DNA of 64,000 nucleotides from Nitrososphaera sp. (GCA_029263715.1 JAJUFP010000010.1:1-64000), one strand, 5' to 3'; positions 51,755-60,565 are shown, numbered from the stretch's first letter. The notes: generated by a model not told the origin, from the letters alone. Numbers and translations are program-made.

Positions 51755-53389
51755 ATGGCTACTCAGCTAAAGGTTCATCCGTCGTTTTTCAAGGAATTCG
51801 CTACTAAAACCTGGGTTTCCCCCACGGAAATCGTCAAGGAGCTTGTGGAAAACGCCTTTGACGAGGACGCTACCAAGGTTCTCATCACCGTTCTGAACGG
51901 GGGCGTCATTGCCATTGAAGATGACGCCGGAATGGATCAGAGCGGTCTTGAAAAATTCCTGCTTTTGGGTTCACCGCACAAGAGAGTCGAATCCATTTCT
52001 CCAAAACTCAAGAGGATAAGGACCGGCCGGTACGGGACCGGCAGGCTATCATTTCTCACGTCTTTTGAGAGCATGAAAGTGAAGACAAGGCGCGGAGGCT
52101 TTACCAAGTCCTTCATGATCGACGGCAACGTGCTGGACAACCTTTTCACCGGCAATGCGGCTCTGCAGGACATAAACGAGCCGGCCCTAAAGCGTGACGG
52201 CACCGAGCTGGTCATGTCCGGCTCCAAGGTTGAGGCTGACATGTTCAAACTTGGAAAGGAGATCCGCAAACTTGCAGTGTTGCGGCAGCCCATGTTTGAA
52301 GTCTACATCAAGACTGCCGAGAACTTTAGCGAGTGGGACTTTGCCGGCTCCCAGAGAATAACCGCGCCAGACATACAGGGCCACAGGATCCCAGTCAACC
52401 TGGAAGGAGGCAGGATAACCGGCGAGATAGTGATTGCCAGAAGGCCGCTTTCAGATGAAGAGCGCGGCATCGCAGTCATGGTGGGCAACCACATCGTGAC
52501 AAGGAGCAGCTTTGGCTTTGACACAAAGCTTGGCCGCGTTACAGGGTATGTCCGGTGCGATTCGCTTACATCCAGGTTTGCAGACAAATCCGCCCTGATC
52601 GAGGACGAAGAGTATTTCAAGTTCAACCAGGCCATGAAGACTTTTGTAATCGACACCGTGCTTCCAAGTCTTACAGAGTATGAAGATGTCCTGATCACAC
52701 GGGAGGAATCCAAGATCTACCGCGAGATAGACAAGGTCCTCGGCCAGGCAATGGTGGAGACCCTGGAAACCCAGGAAGAGGTCCAGGGCTATGAGATGGT
52801 TGATGTCAAGGAAGTCGTCAGGACGACAGAGTCAGACTTGCAGCCCAAGGCCAAAGAACATGCTGCACAGGTGCAAGAGTTTGAGGAAATCAAACCGATA
52901 GCACCGGAGAGTAGCGGCATGACAAGGACAGAATACGCTCCAAGGGAAACCGCGGTTGCCGAGCCGCAATCGTACAGGTCCGTGCCGGTGGAAGAAGCAG
53001 TAGTGCAGACCGGCGAGGTTGTTTCTCTGGTAGATGAAAAGCAGGCAGACGGCACAATCATCCGGACAAAGAAGATAAGAAAACCAATAGTGAAGAAGAC
53101 CTTTGCCCTCAAGAGGATCGGCTTTAAGGTAATACCCTACGAAGACGAGTCCGACTCTAGGTACAGCTTTACCAACGAAAACGTGGTGTTTGTAAACAAG
53201 GCCAACTCTACGTACAAGGCAGAGTCGTCAAGGGGCGACGAGTTCCTCCTGCGGCACATCATCGGCCTTGTGGCCGAGGCGATTGCCAGCACAAAGCATC
53301 CGGAAGGCAAGGAAGCCCTGGAACTGCAGAACAGACTGGTCTCTGAGGCCATCAGGATCCACGACTACACCGTGATGAAGCAGGCCTAG
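51755..53389 (+). CDS. GHKL-type ATPase (Hsp90/MutL/MORC-like N-terminal fold)
   Basis: 544 residues. Bergerat ATP fold: ELVENAFDEDA (Glu32, Asn33), IEDDAGMD (56-61) and GRYGTGRLSFL; then a transducer-like region to ~330, a Glu/Pro/Val-rich linker (~340-430) and a C-terminal basic domain (KRIGFKVIPYEDESDSRYSF). It is followed by the proteasome beta gene 43 bases later on the same strand, perhaps as an operon. Client unknown. Confidence 0.75.
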   Translation: MATQLKVHPSFFKEFATKTWVSPTEIVKELVENAFDEDATKVLITVLNGGVIAIEDDAGMDQSGLEKFLLLGSPHKRVESISPKLKRIRTGRYGTGRLSFLTSFESMKVKTRRGGFTKSFMIDGNVLDNLFTGNAALQDINEPALKRDGTELVMSGSKVEADMFKLGKEIRKLAVLRQPMFEVYIKTAENFSEWDFAGSQRITAPDIQGHRIPVNLEGGRITGEIVIARRPLSDEERGIAVMVGNHIVTRSSFGFDTKLGRVTGYVRCDSLTSRFADKSALIEDEEYFKFNQAMKTFVIDTVLPSLTEYEDVLITREESKIYREIDKVLGQAMVETLETQEEVQGYEMVDVKEVVRTTESDLQPKAKEHAAQVQEFEEIKPIAPESSGMTRTEYAPRETAVAEPQSYRSVPVEEAVVQTGEVVSLVDEKQADGTIIRTKKIRKPIVKKTFALKRIGFKVIPYEDESDSRYSFTNENVVFVNKANSTYKAESSRGDEFLLRHIIGLVAEAIASTKHPEGKEALELQNRLVSEAIRIHDYTVMKQA

Positions 53390-53432
53390 ACAGAAACGAC
53401 TAAATCTGACTGCCGGCGGGAAATAAACAGAT

Positions 53433-54035
53433 ATGGCTTTTGAATTCATGCCCGGTGCTACTGTAGTCGGAATCTCGTACAACGGTGGAGTTGTTCTGGC
53501 AGCAGAAAAACGGGTTTCGTTTGGTCATTTTGTTGTGAACAAGAATACCAAAAAGACTTTTCCAGTTACAGCGCGTGTGGGTGCCGCCTGCGCAGGCATG
53601 GTGGCAGACATGCAGGTCCTTGTCCGGCAGGTCGAGGCCCTGGCCAAGATCCGCAAACTTGAAACAAGGCGCGAGGTCCCTCCAAATTCAATAGCAAAGC
53701 TGATGTCCGTCATCATGTTTGAAAGGCGGTACTTTCCACTGCTGACCCAGGTTATCGTCGGTGGCATCGACGACAAGCCGCAGATCTACACCTTGGACCC
53801 GCTTGGGTCGGTCCTTCCAGACGATTATGCCGCCGTTGGAACCGGCGCAGAGTTGGCCCTTGGTATCATGGATGCAGAATACAATGCAGAAATGGCTGAG
53901 GAAAAGGCCAGAGAGCTGGCGATTAGGGCAATCCGGTCAGCGATTCAGCGTGACGCGGCTTCTGGCGACGGCATAGACCTGCTGTTCGTTACAAAGGAAG
54001 GCACAAAGGAAGAGACAATATCCTTTAGAAACTAG
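53433..54035 (+). CDS. psmB: Proteasome beta subunit, probably catalytically inactive
   Basis: 200 residues. Clear Ntn-hydrolase beta fold: VVLAAEKRVSFG (Glu17 in beta numbering), KNTKKTFPV (Lys33), RSAIQRDAASGDGID near the active site. The position of the catalytic Thr1 after Gly-1 is Ala9 (PGATVVG instead of GTTTVG), so self-processing and peptide cleavage should fail. Two beta subunits, one inactive, are known in some archaea; this would be the structural one. The short 8-residue leader fits. Confidence 0.88.
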   Translation: MAFEFMPGATVVGISYNGGVVLAAEKRVSFGHFVVNKNTKKTFPVTARVGAACAGMVADMQVLVRQVEALAKIRKLETRREVPPNSIAKLMSVIMFERRYFPLLTQVIVGGIDDKPQIYTLDPLGSVLPDDYAAVGTGAELALGIMDAEYNAEMAEEKARELAIRAIRSAIQRDAASGDGIDLLFVTKEGTKEETISFRN

Positions 54036-54466
54036 ATCTCCTTGTACGCTTCCCACACTTTGTCGCCGATGTAGTGCAGGTTATCGATCACGTAACCCTT
54101 GGCCATGGACTTGGCAGCTTCGCTGTCTTCTAGCGCCAGGCCTACGGCAAGCATCTTACCGTGGGTCTGGTCTTTTACGGCAACAATATCGCCCTTCTTG
54201 AACGAGTCAAAGGCGGTGATGCCCGGCCTCAGCACCTTTGCGCCGTTGCACACGAACCGCACTGCGCCCATGTCCACGGTAACGGACGGAAATTTCTGCA
54301 CCAGTTCTGGCCGGCCCAGAAAAGGCACTATGCCTTCGTTTACCTGAACAGCAGAGATCTCGTCTGAGACGAACAGACGCAGAGTCTCGTCTACCTCGTA
54401 CATCTTGAAGCTCTTGACTTTGGGCACCGTGCCATCCGGCCAGAGGCCCCGTATCTTTTCAAGCAA
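54032..54466 (-). CDS. PUA-domain RNA-binding protein (MCT-1-like)
   Basis: 144 residues from a TTG at 54466; the frame stays open upstream (KVSTLSNKETAELLEKI...), so the true start may lie further right, but no ATG/GTG is found. DETLRLFVSDEISAVQVNEGIVPFLGRPEL and the PUA domain VRFVCNGAKVLRPGITAFDSFKKGDIVAVKD. Resembles archaeal pre-PUA/PUA proteins linked to tRNA or translation. Overlaps the psmB stop by 4 bases. Confidence 0.8.
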   Translation of the reverse strand: MLEKIRGLWPDGTVPKVKSFKMYEVDETLRLFVSDEISAVQVNEGIVPFLGRPELVQKFPSVTVDMGAVRFVCNGAKVLRPGITAFDSFKKGDIVAVKDQTHGKMLAVGLALEDSEAAKSMAKGYVIDNLHYIGDKVWEAYKEI

Positions 54467-54560
54467 TTCTGCGGTCTCTTTGTTTGAAAGCGTGGATACC
54501 TTCAGATCTGTTCGGTCTTCATTTATCTTCCTGCGTTATTATTGTTTACACATCGACAAA

Positions 54561-54569
54561 CTTTATACC
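54561..54569 (+). promoter_or_regulatory. TATA box for AIM24-family gene
   Basis: CTTTATACC centred 26 bases before the ATG at 54592, supporting that start instead of an in-frame earlier one at 54484. Confidence 0.6.
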
Positions 54570-54591
54570 GCAAGCACACGCTACATTACCG

Positions 54592-55308
54592 ATGCACTAC
54601 AGGATACTAAAAGAGCCCATGGCGATGCTTGAGGTCCAGATGTCAGACGGCGAGAGATTGACCGCGGAATCCGGCGCGATGGTTTACATGAAGGGCAATC
54701 TTGAGATCAAGACCCGCACCCGGGAAGGCGGGTTTTTCAAAAAGATCAAGGTGACCGCGCTTGGAGGCGAATCGTTCTTTGTCAACGACTTTATCGCCCA
54801 CGGCGAGTGCTCCATAGGCCTCACCGGCCCGCCGATCGGGGACATTGTTAGGATTGACGTAAAGCCGGGCAGCGGCTACATAGTGCAGTCCGGCTCGTAC
54901 GTGGCCTCTACACAGGGAGTCCTGCTGGACACCCAGTGGCAGGGCTTTACGAAAGGGCTTTTTGGATCGGAGTTCTTTATGCTCAAGGCCACCGGTCAGG
55001 GCGACCTGTTTGTCAACGCGTACGGCGGCATAGTAGGCAAGGACCTGATGCCCGGAGAAAAGATGACCATAGACAACTACCACTTGGTAGCGCTCAGCGA
55101 GCAGTCATCGTACAACGTCATAAAGGTGGGCGGGCTAAAGACAACCATCCTAGGAGGAGAAGGTCTTGCCACCGAGATCACTGGCCCCGGTTCTGTTTAC
55201 TTTCAGACAAAGAATCTGCGTGAATTCATCGATCTTTTGGGCATAAGCCAGAGGTCAGAAACCACCTCCAGTTCTGGAGTTTCGTTTGGCGGCTTTAGGA
55301 TCGGCTAG
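54592..55308 (+). CDS. TIGR00266/AIM24-family protein
   Basis: 238 residues from the ATG at 54592. Gly-rich double beta-barrel: MLEVQMSDGERLTAESGAMVYM, GGESFFVNDF, PGSGYIVQSGSYVAST and AYGGIVGKDLMPGEKMTIDNYHLVAL. Widespread family of unknown function; the yeast relative is mitochondrial. No operon. Confidence 0.88.
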   Translation: MHYRILKEPMAMLEVQMSDGERLTAESGAMVYMKGNLEIKTRTREGGFFKKIKVTALGGESFFVNDFIAHGECSIGLTGPPIGDIVRIDVKPGSGYIVQSGSYVASTQGVLLDTQWQGFTKGLFGSEFFMLKATGQGDLFVNAYGGIVGKDLMPGEKMTIDNYHLVALSEQSSYNVIKVGGLKTTILGGEGLATEITGPGSVYFQTKNLREFIDLLGISQRSETTSSSGVSFGGFRIG

Positions 55309-55463
55309 ATGTTGGTGTGGGTAACAGCCTGCCAGCATTCTAAGCAGAAATCACCGGTAACCTGAAATATCTCTGCAGGCCTCTTGGAGCAGTGTGTACA
55401 CATTATATCTTGTGCTCCAATTTCCTCAGATTTTTTGATTTCTGCTTCTAAAATCTGTACCAT
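55305..55463 (-). CDS. Small zinc-binding protein, 52 aa
   Basis: ATG at 55463, TAG at 55305-55307, overlapping the stop of the AIM24-family gene. N-terminal helix (MVQILEAEIKKSEEIGAQDI) then MCTHCSKRPAEIF and FCLECWQAVTH, a four-Cys zinc ribbon. Unknown function. Confidence 0.6.
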   Translation of the reverse strand: MVQILEAEIKKSEEIGAQDIMCTHCSKRPAEIFQVTGDFCLECWQAVTHTNI

Positions 55464-55542
55464 TAGTTTACAGAATTTTTATCGCTTCGCTGATATTTAT
55501 ATGTAATTTGTCACAGGTTTGTTACCAGCAAGTAACGGCCAT

Positions 55543-56550
55543 TTAGCGCTCAAAGACGGTGTCTCGGATCTCTATCAGGTCACGCAGCACAGCACTGGCC
55601 GTCTCGATGCCGCCGGCGCCGCGGCCTATGATGGTCTGGTGTCCGGAATGCTCTGACGAAAACGTGACGGCGTTGAGCGTCCCGTTGACGCAGATTGGGT
55701 CCTTCTTGGACACCTCGGTGGGCCGGACCTGGAGGTGCTTGCTGTCGCAGCTGGCTATCAGCTTGATGGCATTTCCGCGCTGCAGCGCCTTCTTTACGTC
55801 CGAGGCCTTGACGGCAGATATTCCGGTCCTGTCCACGTTTTTCATGGTTACCTTCATCCCCATTATCCAATTGGCCATGATGACCAGCTTGGCAGCGGCG
55901 TCGTAGCCGTCGATGTCCAGTGCAGGGTTGGCCTCGGCGTAGCCCTTTTCCTTGGCGTCCTGCAGGGCGCTTTCATAGCTCAGGCCCTCTTCCATCTTGC
56001 TCAGTATGTAGTTGGTCGTGCCGTTGAGTATCCCCTGAAAAGATATTATGCTGTCGCCCTTCAGGCAGCGCTTGGCAAACTCCAGTATCGGGGTGCCTCC
56101 GCCCACCGTGCCGCTGAACCGAAACATCACGCCATTGTAGTTGGCCAGCTCTATCAAAGAAGGAAAGGACAGTGCCAGCGGCCCCTTGTTTACCGTGATG
56201 ACGTGTCGGCCCTTTCTCATGGCCGCTATTATGTGCGATGTGCCCGGCTCGCCGGTGGTAAGGTTGGTCGGCGTGCATTCAATGACCACCTCTGCATCGA
56301 CGTTTTCTATGACCTGCAGAGGATCCTGCCTTGCGTCGGATTCGTAAAACCCAACCGAACCCTTTTTCTTGGCTTTCAGCAGCCGCTGAAGGTCAAGGCC
56401 GGCCGGCGAGATGGCAGACCCGCCCTGGTCCACGCATGCAACTATACGCGGCTTGATGCCGTGCTGGGTGTAAAGATCGGCTGCGCGGGACAGGAGAATC
56501 CTTGCAAAGCTCTGGCCGACGACACCGAAGCCCACTAGTACAACACGCAA
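55543..56550 (-). CDS. hom: Homoserine dehydrogenase
   Basis: 335 residues from a TTG at 56550. Nucleotide-binding VVLVGFGVVGQSF (residues 3-15), VVIECTPTNLTTGEPG, HVITVNKGPLAL, SGTVGGGTPI, GILNGTTNYIL and the catalytic/substrate block FALDIDGYDAAAKL-type sequence ANPALDIDGYDAAAKLVI. Makes homoserine from aspartate semialdehyde for Thr, Met and Ile. Earlier starts would run into the divergent regulator. No ACT domain. Confidence 0.93.
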   Translation of the reverse strand: MRVVLVGFGVVGQSFARILLSRAADLYTQHGIKPRIVACVDQGGSAISPAGLDLQRLLKAKKKGSVGFYESDARQDPLQVIENVDAEVVIECTPTNLTTGEPGTSHIIAAMRKGRHVITVNKGPLALSFPSLIELANYNGVMFRFSGTVGGGTPILEFAKRCLKGDSIISFQGILNGTTNYILSKMEEGLSYESALQDAKEKGYAEANPALDIDGYDAAAKLVIMANWIMGMKVTMKNVDRTGISAVKASDVKKALQRGNAIKLIASCDSKHLQVRPTEVSKKDPICVNGTLNAVTFSSEHSGHQTIIGRGAGGIETASAVLRDLIEIRDTVFER

Positions 56551-56629
56551 TTTCCGCTCTTTGCTTAAAGATGCGGGGTTAATATGTTTACAACAAACTA
56601 TAAGACGCAAAGGCAGCAAGACTCTAGCG

Positions 56630-57073
56630 TTGGAAACCCGGCTGGACGAACTGGACCTGCGACTTGTCGAGATGCTGCAAAACGACAGCTCTGTGCCCTC
56701 AGTCCAGATTGCCAAGGCCCTGCAGATAAGCGAAGGCACCGTCAGAAACAGAATACACCGGCTGCGCCGCCTTGGCGTGATAAGAAAGTTCACCGTGGTA
56801 GTTGATCCGACGGCTCTGGGCCAGAACATGGTTGCATTCGTGCTTGTCAACGCCGCGCCGGGCCGGCTATCAGAGGTGGCAAAAAGGCTGGCCTCACTTG
56901 ACATCGTTTCCGGCGTTTACGAAACTCACACCTATGCCGACCTGCTCTTAAAGTTGCGTGTAAAGAACTCCAGCGACTTGGCAGATGCTGTGGCCAGCAG
57001 GATCAAGACCATAGGCGGAGTTGCAGGAACGCAGGTGGTAAGCGTGCTTAATACCTGGAAAGACCAGTGCTAA
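56630..57073 (+). CDS. Lrp/AsnC-family regulator
   Basis: 147 residues from a TTG at 56630, 30 bases after AACTATAAG (56596-56604). HTH at about 5-55 (ELDLRLVEMLQNDSSVPSVQIAKALQISEGTVRNRIHRL), then a RAM effector domain (ALGQNMVAFVLVNAAPGRL...GVYETHTYADLLLKL). Divergent from hom, with 79 bases between, so it probably responds to amino acids and controls hom (inference). Confidence 0.88.
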   Translation: METRLDELDLRLVEMLQNDSSVPSVQIAKALQISEGTVRNRIHRLRRLGVIRKFTVVVDPTALGQNMVAFVLVNAAPGRLSEVAKRLASLDIVSGVYETHTYADLLLKLRVKNSSDLADAVASRIKTIGGVAGTQVVSVLNTWKDQC

Positions 57074-57368
57074 ATATCGGCTCTTTGAGGCAGGGAAACT
57101 GTCAGACAGCCCCACTTCACCATGCATCCATACCTTGGAACCAAAGGAAACACGGCGGTCCTATTGTTTACGGACCTATTTCCAGCAGACAGCAGAAATA
57201 ACCTTTATGAAGTATCGTTTCAGTCTCTAAATGCAAGACAACTTCCACAATAGAATTCTTGCAAAATTTCGGCAAATAAGCAACAAGTTGCTGTCGATGC
57301 ACACGGCGGCTTTAAATACTCTACTAAATCTCAAAACTTTATCTATTAAATAACAGCCTGCTAACTCC
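57074..57368. other. Leader region upstream of the PII gene
   Basis: 295 bases without a gene. A TATA-like GGCTTTAAATAC at about 57308-57319 would place transcription start near 57343, giving a short leader for the PII gene. Confidence 0.4.
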
Positions 57369-57734
57369 ATGAAAGAGATAGACATCATTATGCCTCATGA
57401 GCGTCTGAGTGAGGTAAATGAAATCCTTCATAAACACAAGGTTGGAGGCATGTATTTTAGCGAGATCACAGGGCGGGGTAGCGCAAAGAGAGAAGAGGTG
57501 GAGCATCTAGTAGGTCCTGATCGATATAAAACAGGCAAGAGATATGTTCCAGAGTTCGGCAGCAGGACCAAGGTAACTGTGATTATACCGGATTCTATGG
57601 AAAAACAACTCACTGACGACATTATCCGTGCCATCAGTACAGGTTCGGCAGGGGATGGAAAGATTTTCGTAAAGGATATTTCTGGAGCTTATGATATAGG
57701 AACAAAACAATCTGGAGAGAAAGCAGCACTCTGA
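57369..57734 (+). CDS. PII nitrogen-regulatory protein
   Basis: 121 residues. ferredoxin-like core MKEIDIIMPHERLSEVNEIL, GGMYFSEITGRGSAK, T-loop region with GPDRYKTGKRYVPEFGSRTKV, VTVIIPDS, and ATP-site GDGKIFVKDI. T-loop lacks the exact bacterial uridylylation context around Tyr51. Senses ATP/ADP and 2-oxoglutarate and, in archaea, binds Amt transporters; Amt is at 62180-63697. Confidence 0.85.
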   Translation: MKEIDIIMPHERLSEVNEILHKHKVGGMYFSEITGRGSAKREEVEHLVGPDRYKTGKRYVPEFGSRTKVTVIIPDSMEKQLTDDIIRAISTGSAGDGKIFVKDISGAYDIGTKQSGEKAAL

Positions 57735-58203
57735 GTCGGTCAATTGTACCAAAACAACGTGTAAACCTTCGATCTGTCGACATCGGCTAAATTCTTGTAG
57801 GTTAAAAACATATCTGTTTCTGACATTCTGGATCGTTTCAAAGCAAGTTTGATGCACTCAGCGCGAACAATATCGGTCATAGAGCCCAATCGTACGTGAG
57901 CAAGCCCGCTAAATCAGGATAAGACGGTACAGTAAGATCCATCTTTCCTAAATCCAGACAGGCTTCTGTCAAAATGGACTTGGAAGAACGGCTCGTAGTT
58001 TTTCCAGAATGATTTCCGATTCGCAGATCTTGTACGCATCGACCTTTTAGATGACCCAAAAGTGACCATATCATGACGTTGCAGGCCAATTCTGTGCTAG
58101 ATTTGGAAAAGAACCTAAATTCAACATTCTTCCGTTCAGGTGCGCAGAATAAGACCTATATATCTAGGTCAATTCTGTGCTACTTAGGTTACGACACAGC
58201 CTG
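57735..58203. other. Intergenic region with short direct repeat
   Basis: About 470 bases without a gene. The 13-mer CAATTCTGTGCTA occurs at 58087-58099 and 58170-58182 around the promoter of the hydrolase gene (TATA-like CTATATATCT, 58156-58165), so it may be an operator. Confidence 0.4.
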
Positions 58204-59022
58204 TTGACGGAACAATCCACGCCGCAGAAGACAACCATTGTGAATGGATATTCTGTTAGGTACTTCGATTACGGTCTCCCCCACAATGGCGCCAAGGATC
58301 TGGTTCTCTTGCACGGGATCGGCGCTTCTGCTGAGCGCTGGCGCAGGGTGGCCCCGATTTTGTCAAAGCGATATCGTGTTGTTGTGCCAGACATCGTGGG
58401 TTTTGGGTACAGCGATAAACCAACCGTCGAATACACCATGGACTTTTTCTTTGATTTCCTGCAGAGTTTTCTTGATGATCTCAAGATCCGCAAGCCCAGC
58501 ATCATAGGCTCTTCTTTTGGCGGCCACGTGGCCGCCGAATACGCCATAAGAGCAGGCAACAACCTTGACAGGCTGGTTCTGGCCGCGCCGGCCGGTATGA
58601 TGAAGACTTCAACTCCAGTGCTGGACCTGTACATCATGGCCGCTCTTTATCCAACTTATGAAAACGCAATGAAAGCATTTAGGCAGATGGCGTACGATCC
58701 CCGGTCCGTTACCGAAGAAATCGTGCTGGATTTTGTCAACAGAATGCGGCTTCCAAATGCAAAATACGCGTTCATGTCAACCCTTCTTGGAATCAGGTAC
58801 GCCCCACCGTTAAGTGGCAGGCTTGCCAACGTGACACCGGAGACTTTGATCATCTGGGGCAATAACGACAAAATGATACCACTTGATTATGCCAACGAAT
58901 TTACAGAAATTCCAAAAAGCAGGCTCGTTGTCATGGAGGATTGTGGGCACACGCCCTTTGTTGAAAGGCCAGAAAGGTTCAGCGAGATAGTGCTGAGATT
59001 CCTTGACGACAAAGACCTGTAG
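58204..59022 (+). CDS. Alpha/beta hydrolase
   Basis: 272 residues from a TTG at 58204; the GTG at 58177 is an alternative but lies too close to the TATA box (58156-58165). VLLHGIGASAERWRRVAPIL (oxyanion HG), nucleophile GSSFGG, acid in LIIWGNNDKMIP, catalytic His in MEDCGHTPFVERPE. Family includes esterases and lactonases; substrate unknown. Converges on the AbrB-like gene, 1 base apart. Confidence 0.88.
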   Translation: MTEQSTPQKTTIVNGYSVRYFDYGLPHNGAKDLVLLHGIGASAERWRRVAPILSKRYRVVVPDIVGFGYSDKPTVEYTMDFFFDFLQSFLDDLKIRKPSIIGSSFGGHVAAEYAIRAGNNLDRLVLAAPAGMMKTSTPVLDLYIMAALYPTYENAMKAFRQMAYDPRSVTEEIVLDFVNRMRLPNAKYAFMSTLLGIRYAPPLSGRLANVTPETLIIWGNNDKMIPLDYANEFTEIPKSRLVVMEDCGHTPFVERPERFSEIVLRFLDDKDL

Positions 59023-59023
59023 T

Positions 59024-59332
59024 TTACTTTTGTTCTGCAGTCTTGCGCCGCCTTTCTATCGGGATGACTATTACCTGTACCAAGTCTCCGTCCTCTATAT
59101 CAAGGGCCTGTCTTTCAGCTTCGGGGATAGAGATCCTGCCACCGCTCTGTACGGTGGTTTTGAACATCGCATTGTAAAAGCTCAACCCCCTCAGCAGGGC
59201 AAAGTAATTCTGCATGAGATCCGTCTGCATTGAAGAGAACTGCTTTGCAAAGTCCTTCTGTGCCTCGCTTCCTCGCTCAAGGGCTTTCCTGAAAGCCTCA
59301 GCTGGATCGTTCTGGTTATCGCTAGAGCTCAT
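59024..59332 (-). CDS. AbrB/SpoVT-like domain protein with N-terminal helix
   Basis: 102 residues from the ATG at 59332. An amphipathic helical part (FRKALERGSEAQKDFAKQFSSMQTDLMQNYFALL) and a swapped-hairpin AbrB-like DNA-binding domain (SGGRISIPEAERQALDIEDGDLVQVIVIP). Similar helical-plus-AbrB proteins accompany archaeal polyhydroxyalkanoate genes, but no PHA synthase is in view. Confidence 0.7.
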   Translation of the reverse strand: MSSSDNQNDPAEAFRKALERGSEAQKDFAKQFSSMQTDLMQNYFALLRGLSFYNAMFKTTVQSGGRISIPEAERQALDIEDGDLVQVIVIPIERRRKTAEQK

Positions 59333-59520
59333 CAAGTGAAGCAAGGCGTGTCATTTATTTAATGTTTGACATGGAGATTCTGCAACTTGACCATTGCTTT
59401 ATTGTAATGAAACCAGTGAAAAGCAGAAAAGTGGTTCAGGCCTGCAAAAATGGTCACAAAACACGAAATTGTACTAAACATGACAAAGTTCAATAGGGTT
59501 CAGGTCCGGATAGCAGATCG

Positions 59521-60387
59521 TTGCGTTCATCGCTGCTGCAGAATTTCAATCCAGAGATAAGCATAAACAGCGGACAGGTTTTTCTCTGGGAAAAGCACGG
59601 CGATTGCTGGTACGGAATACACGGATCGCAGGTCGTCAAGTTTGCCAGAAAACCAGACGGATCTTTTGAATTCCAGTCTTTTCCTGAAGGCTCCGACATT
59701 GAAAAGAAGATCTTTAGGTTTGACGACGATGTAGAAGCAATTTTTTCAGAGATATCCCGGGATCCTTTCGTAGCAGGGCTTTTGAAGGCATACCCTGGGC
59801 TCCGGTTGATGAGACAGGACCCGGAACAATGCATGTTCTCCTTTGTCTGCGCAAGCAACACCAACATACCGATGATACGCAGGATGCTTTACTCGCTGAC
59901 AAGGAAATTTGGACAAAAACTCCAATTCGACGGTCGCGAGTTCTTCACGTTTCCCACCGCCGCGCAGATAAACAAGGCAACGGTCAACGATTTGCGAGCA
60001 TGCGGCCTAGGTTACAGGGCAAAGGCCGTCAAGGCAGTTGCAGAAAGCATTACAGGCGATCTCGATCTAGGCTTTCTTGTCAGGTCCAACTACCATGATG
60101 CAAAAAAAGAATTGCTAAAAGTGTACGGCATTGGAAACAAGATAGCAGACTGCGTGCTCTTGTTCTCCCTTGAAAAGACGGAGGCCTTTCCCATCGACGT
60201 ATGGATTGCCCGTGCCCTAGCTGGACAATACAGGTGGCTGCACAATCTGCCCGTTTCGGACAAGATAACCGCGCACCAGTACGATGTTCTGTCTGAGAGG
60301 CTCAGAGGATACTTTGGCAAGTATTCAGGCTACGCGCAGCAGTATATCTACTACCACATGCGCCAGCAGGCAGGAAAAAAGTGGTAG
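59521..60387 (+). CDS. ogg: 8-oxoguanine DNA glycosylase (OGG1 type)
   Basis: 288 residues, TTG start. N-terminal beta region (SINSGQVFLWEKHGDCWYG), helices and HhH-GPD motif LLKVYGIGNKIADCVLLFS with the catalytic Lys, then FPIDVWIARAL containing the catalytic Asp. Removes 8-oxoguanine and nicks the strand. Length and features match OGG1 rather than the short Ogg2 form. Confidence 0.92.
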   Translation: MRSSLLQNFNPEISINSGQVFLWEKHGDCWYGIHGSQVVKFARKPDGSFEFQSFPEGSDIEKKIFRFDDDVEAIFSEISRDPFVAGLLKAYPGLRLMRQDPEQCMFSFVCASNTNIPMIRRMLYSLTRKFGQKLQFDGREFFTFPTAAQINKATVNDLRACGLGYRAKAVKAVAESITGDLDLGFLVRSNYHDAKKELLKVYGIGNKIADCVLLFSLEKTEAFPIDVWIARALAGQYRWLHNLPVSDKITAHQYDVLSERLRGYFGKYSGYAQQYIYYHMRQQAGKKW

Positions 60388-60388
60388 T

Positions 60389-60565
60389 CTACTGCGTCAG
60401 GTCTATTATGCTCCGTCGTATGATGAGCTTTGCCTCTGGCGAAACGTCGTACTTCTCCAGGATGACAGAAGGGTCCCGGATCAGGCTGTTGCGGAATTCC
60501 GGTTCGCTGGCTGCTCTGAGCAGGATCTCGCTTATGATCTCGGCGTCCCTCTCATGCGGCTCCAA
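60389..60565 (-). CDS. NHLP/Os1348-like small protein, 58 aa
   Basis: TTG at 60565, TAG at 60389-60391; one base from the ogg stop. TATA GGTTATTTAAC (60587-60597) is 27 bases upstream on its strand. ISEILLRAASEPEFRNSLIRD then PSVILEKYDVSPEAKLII follows the pattern of nitrile-hydratase-like leader peptides (NHLP) and Os1348-type domains used as RiPP precursors. No Gly-Gly cleavage site or core peptide after it, so it may be a plain domain. Confidence 0.55.
   Translation of the reverse strand: MEPHERDAEIISEILLRAASEPEFRNSLIRDPSVILEKYDVSPEAKLIIRRSIIDLTQ

Noticed and set aside
55735-56538. 267-codon plus-strand frame
   Set aside because: Antisense shadow of homoserine dehydrogenase, whose motifs are all on the minus strand.
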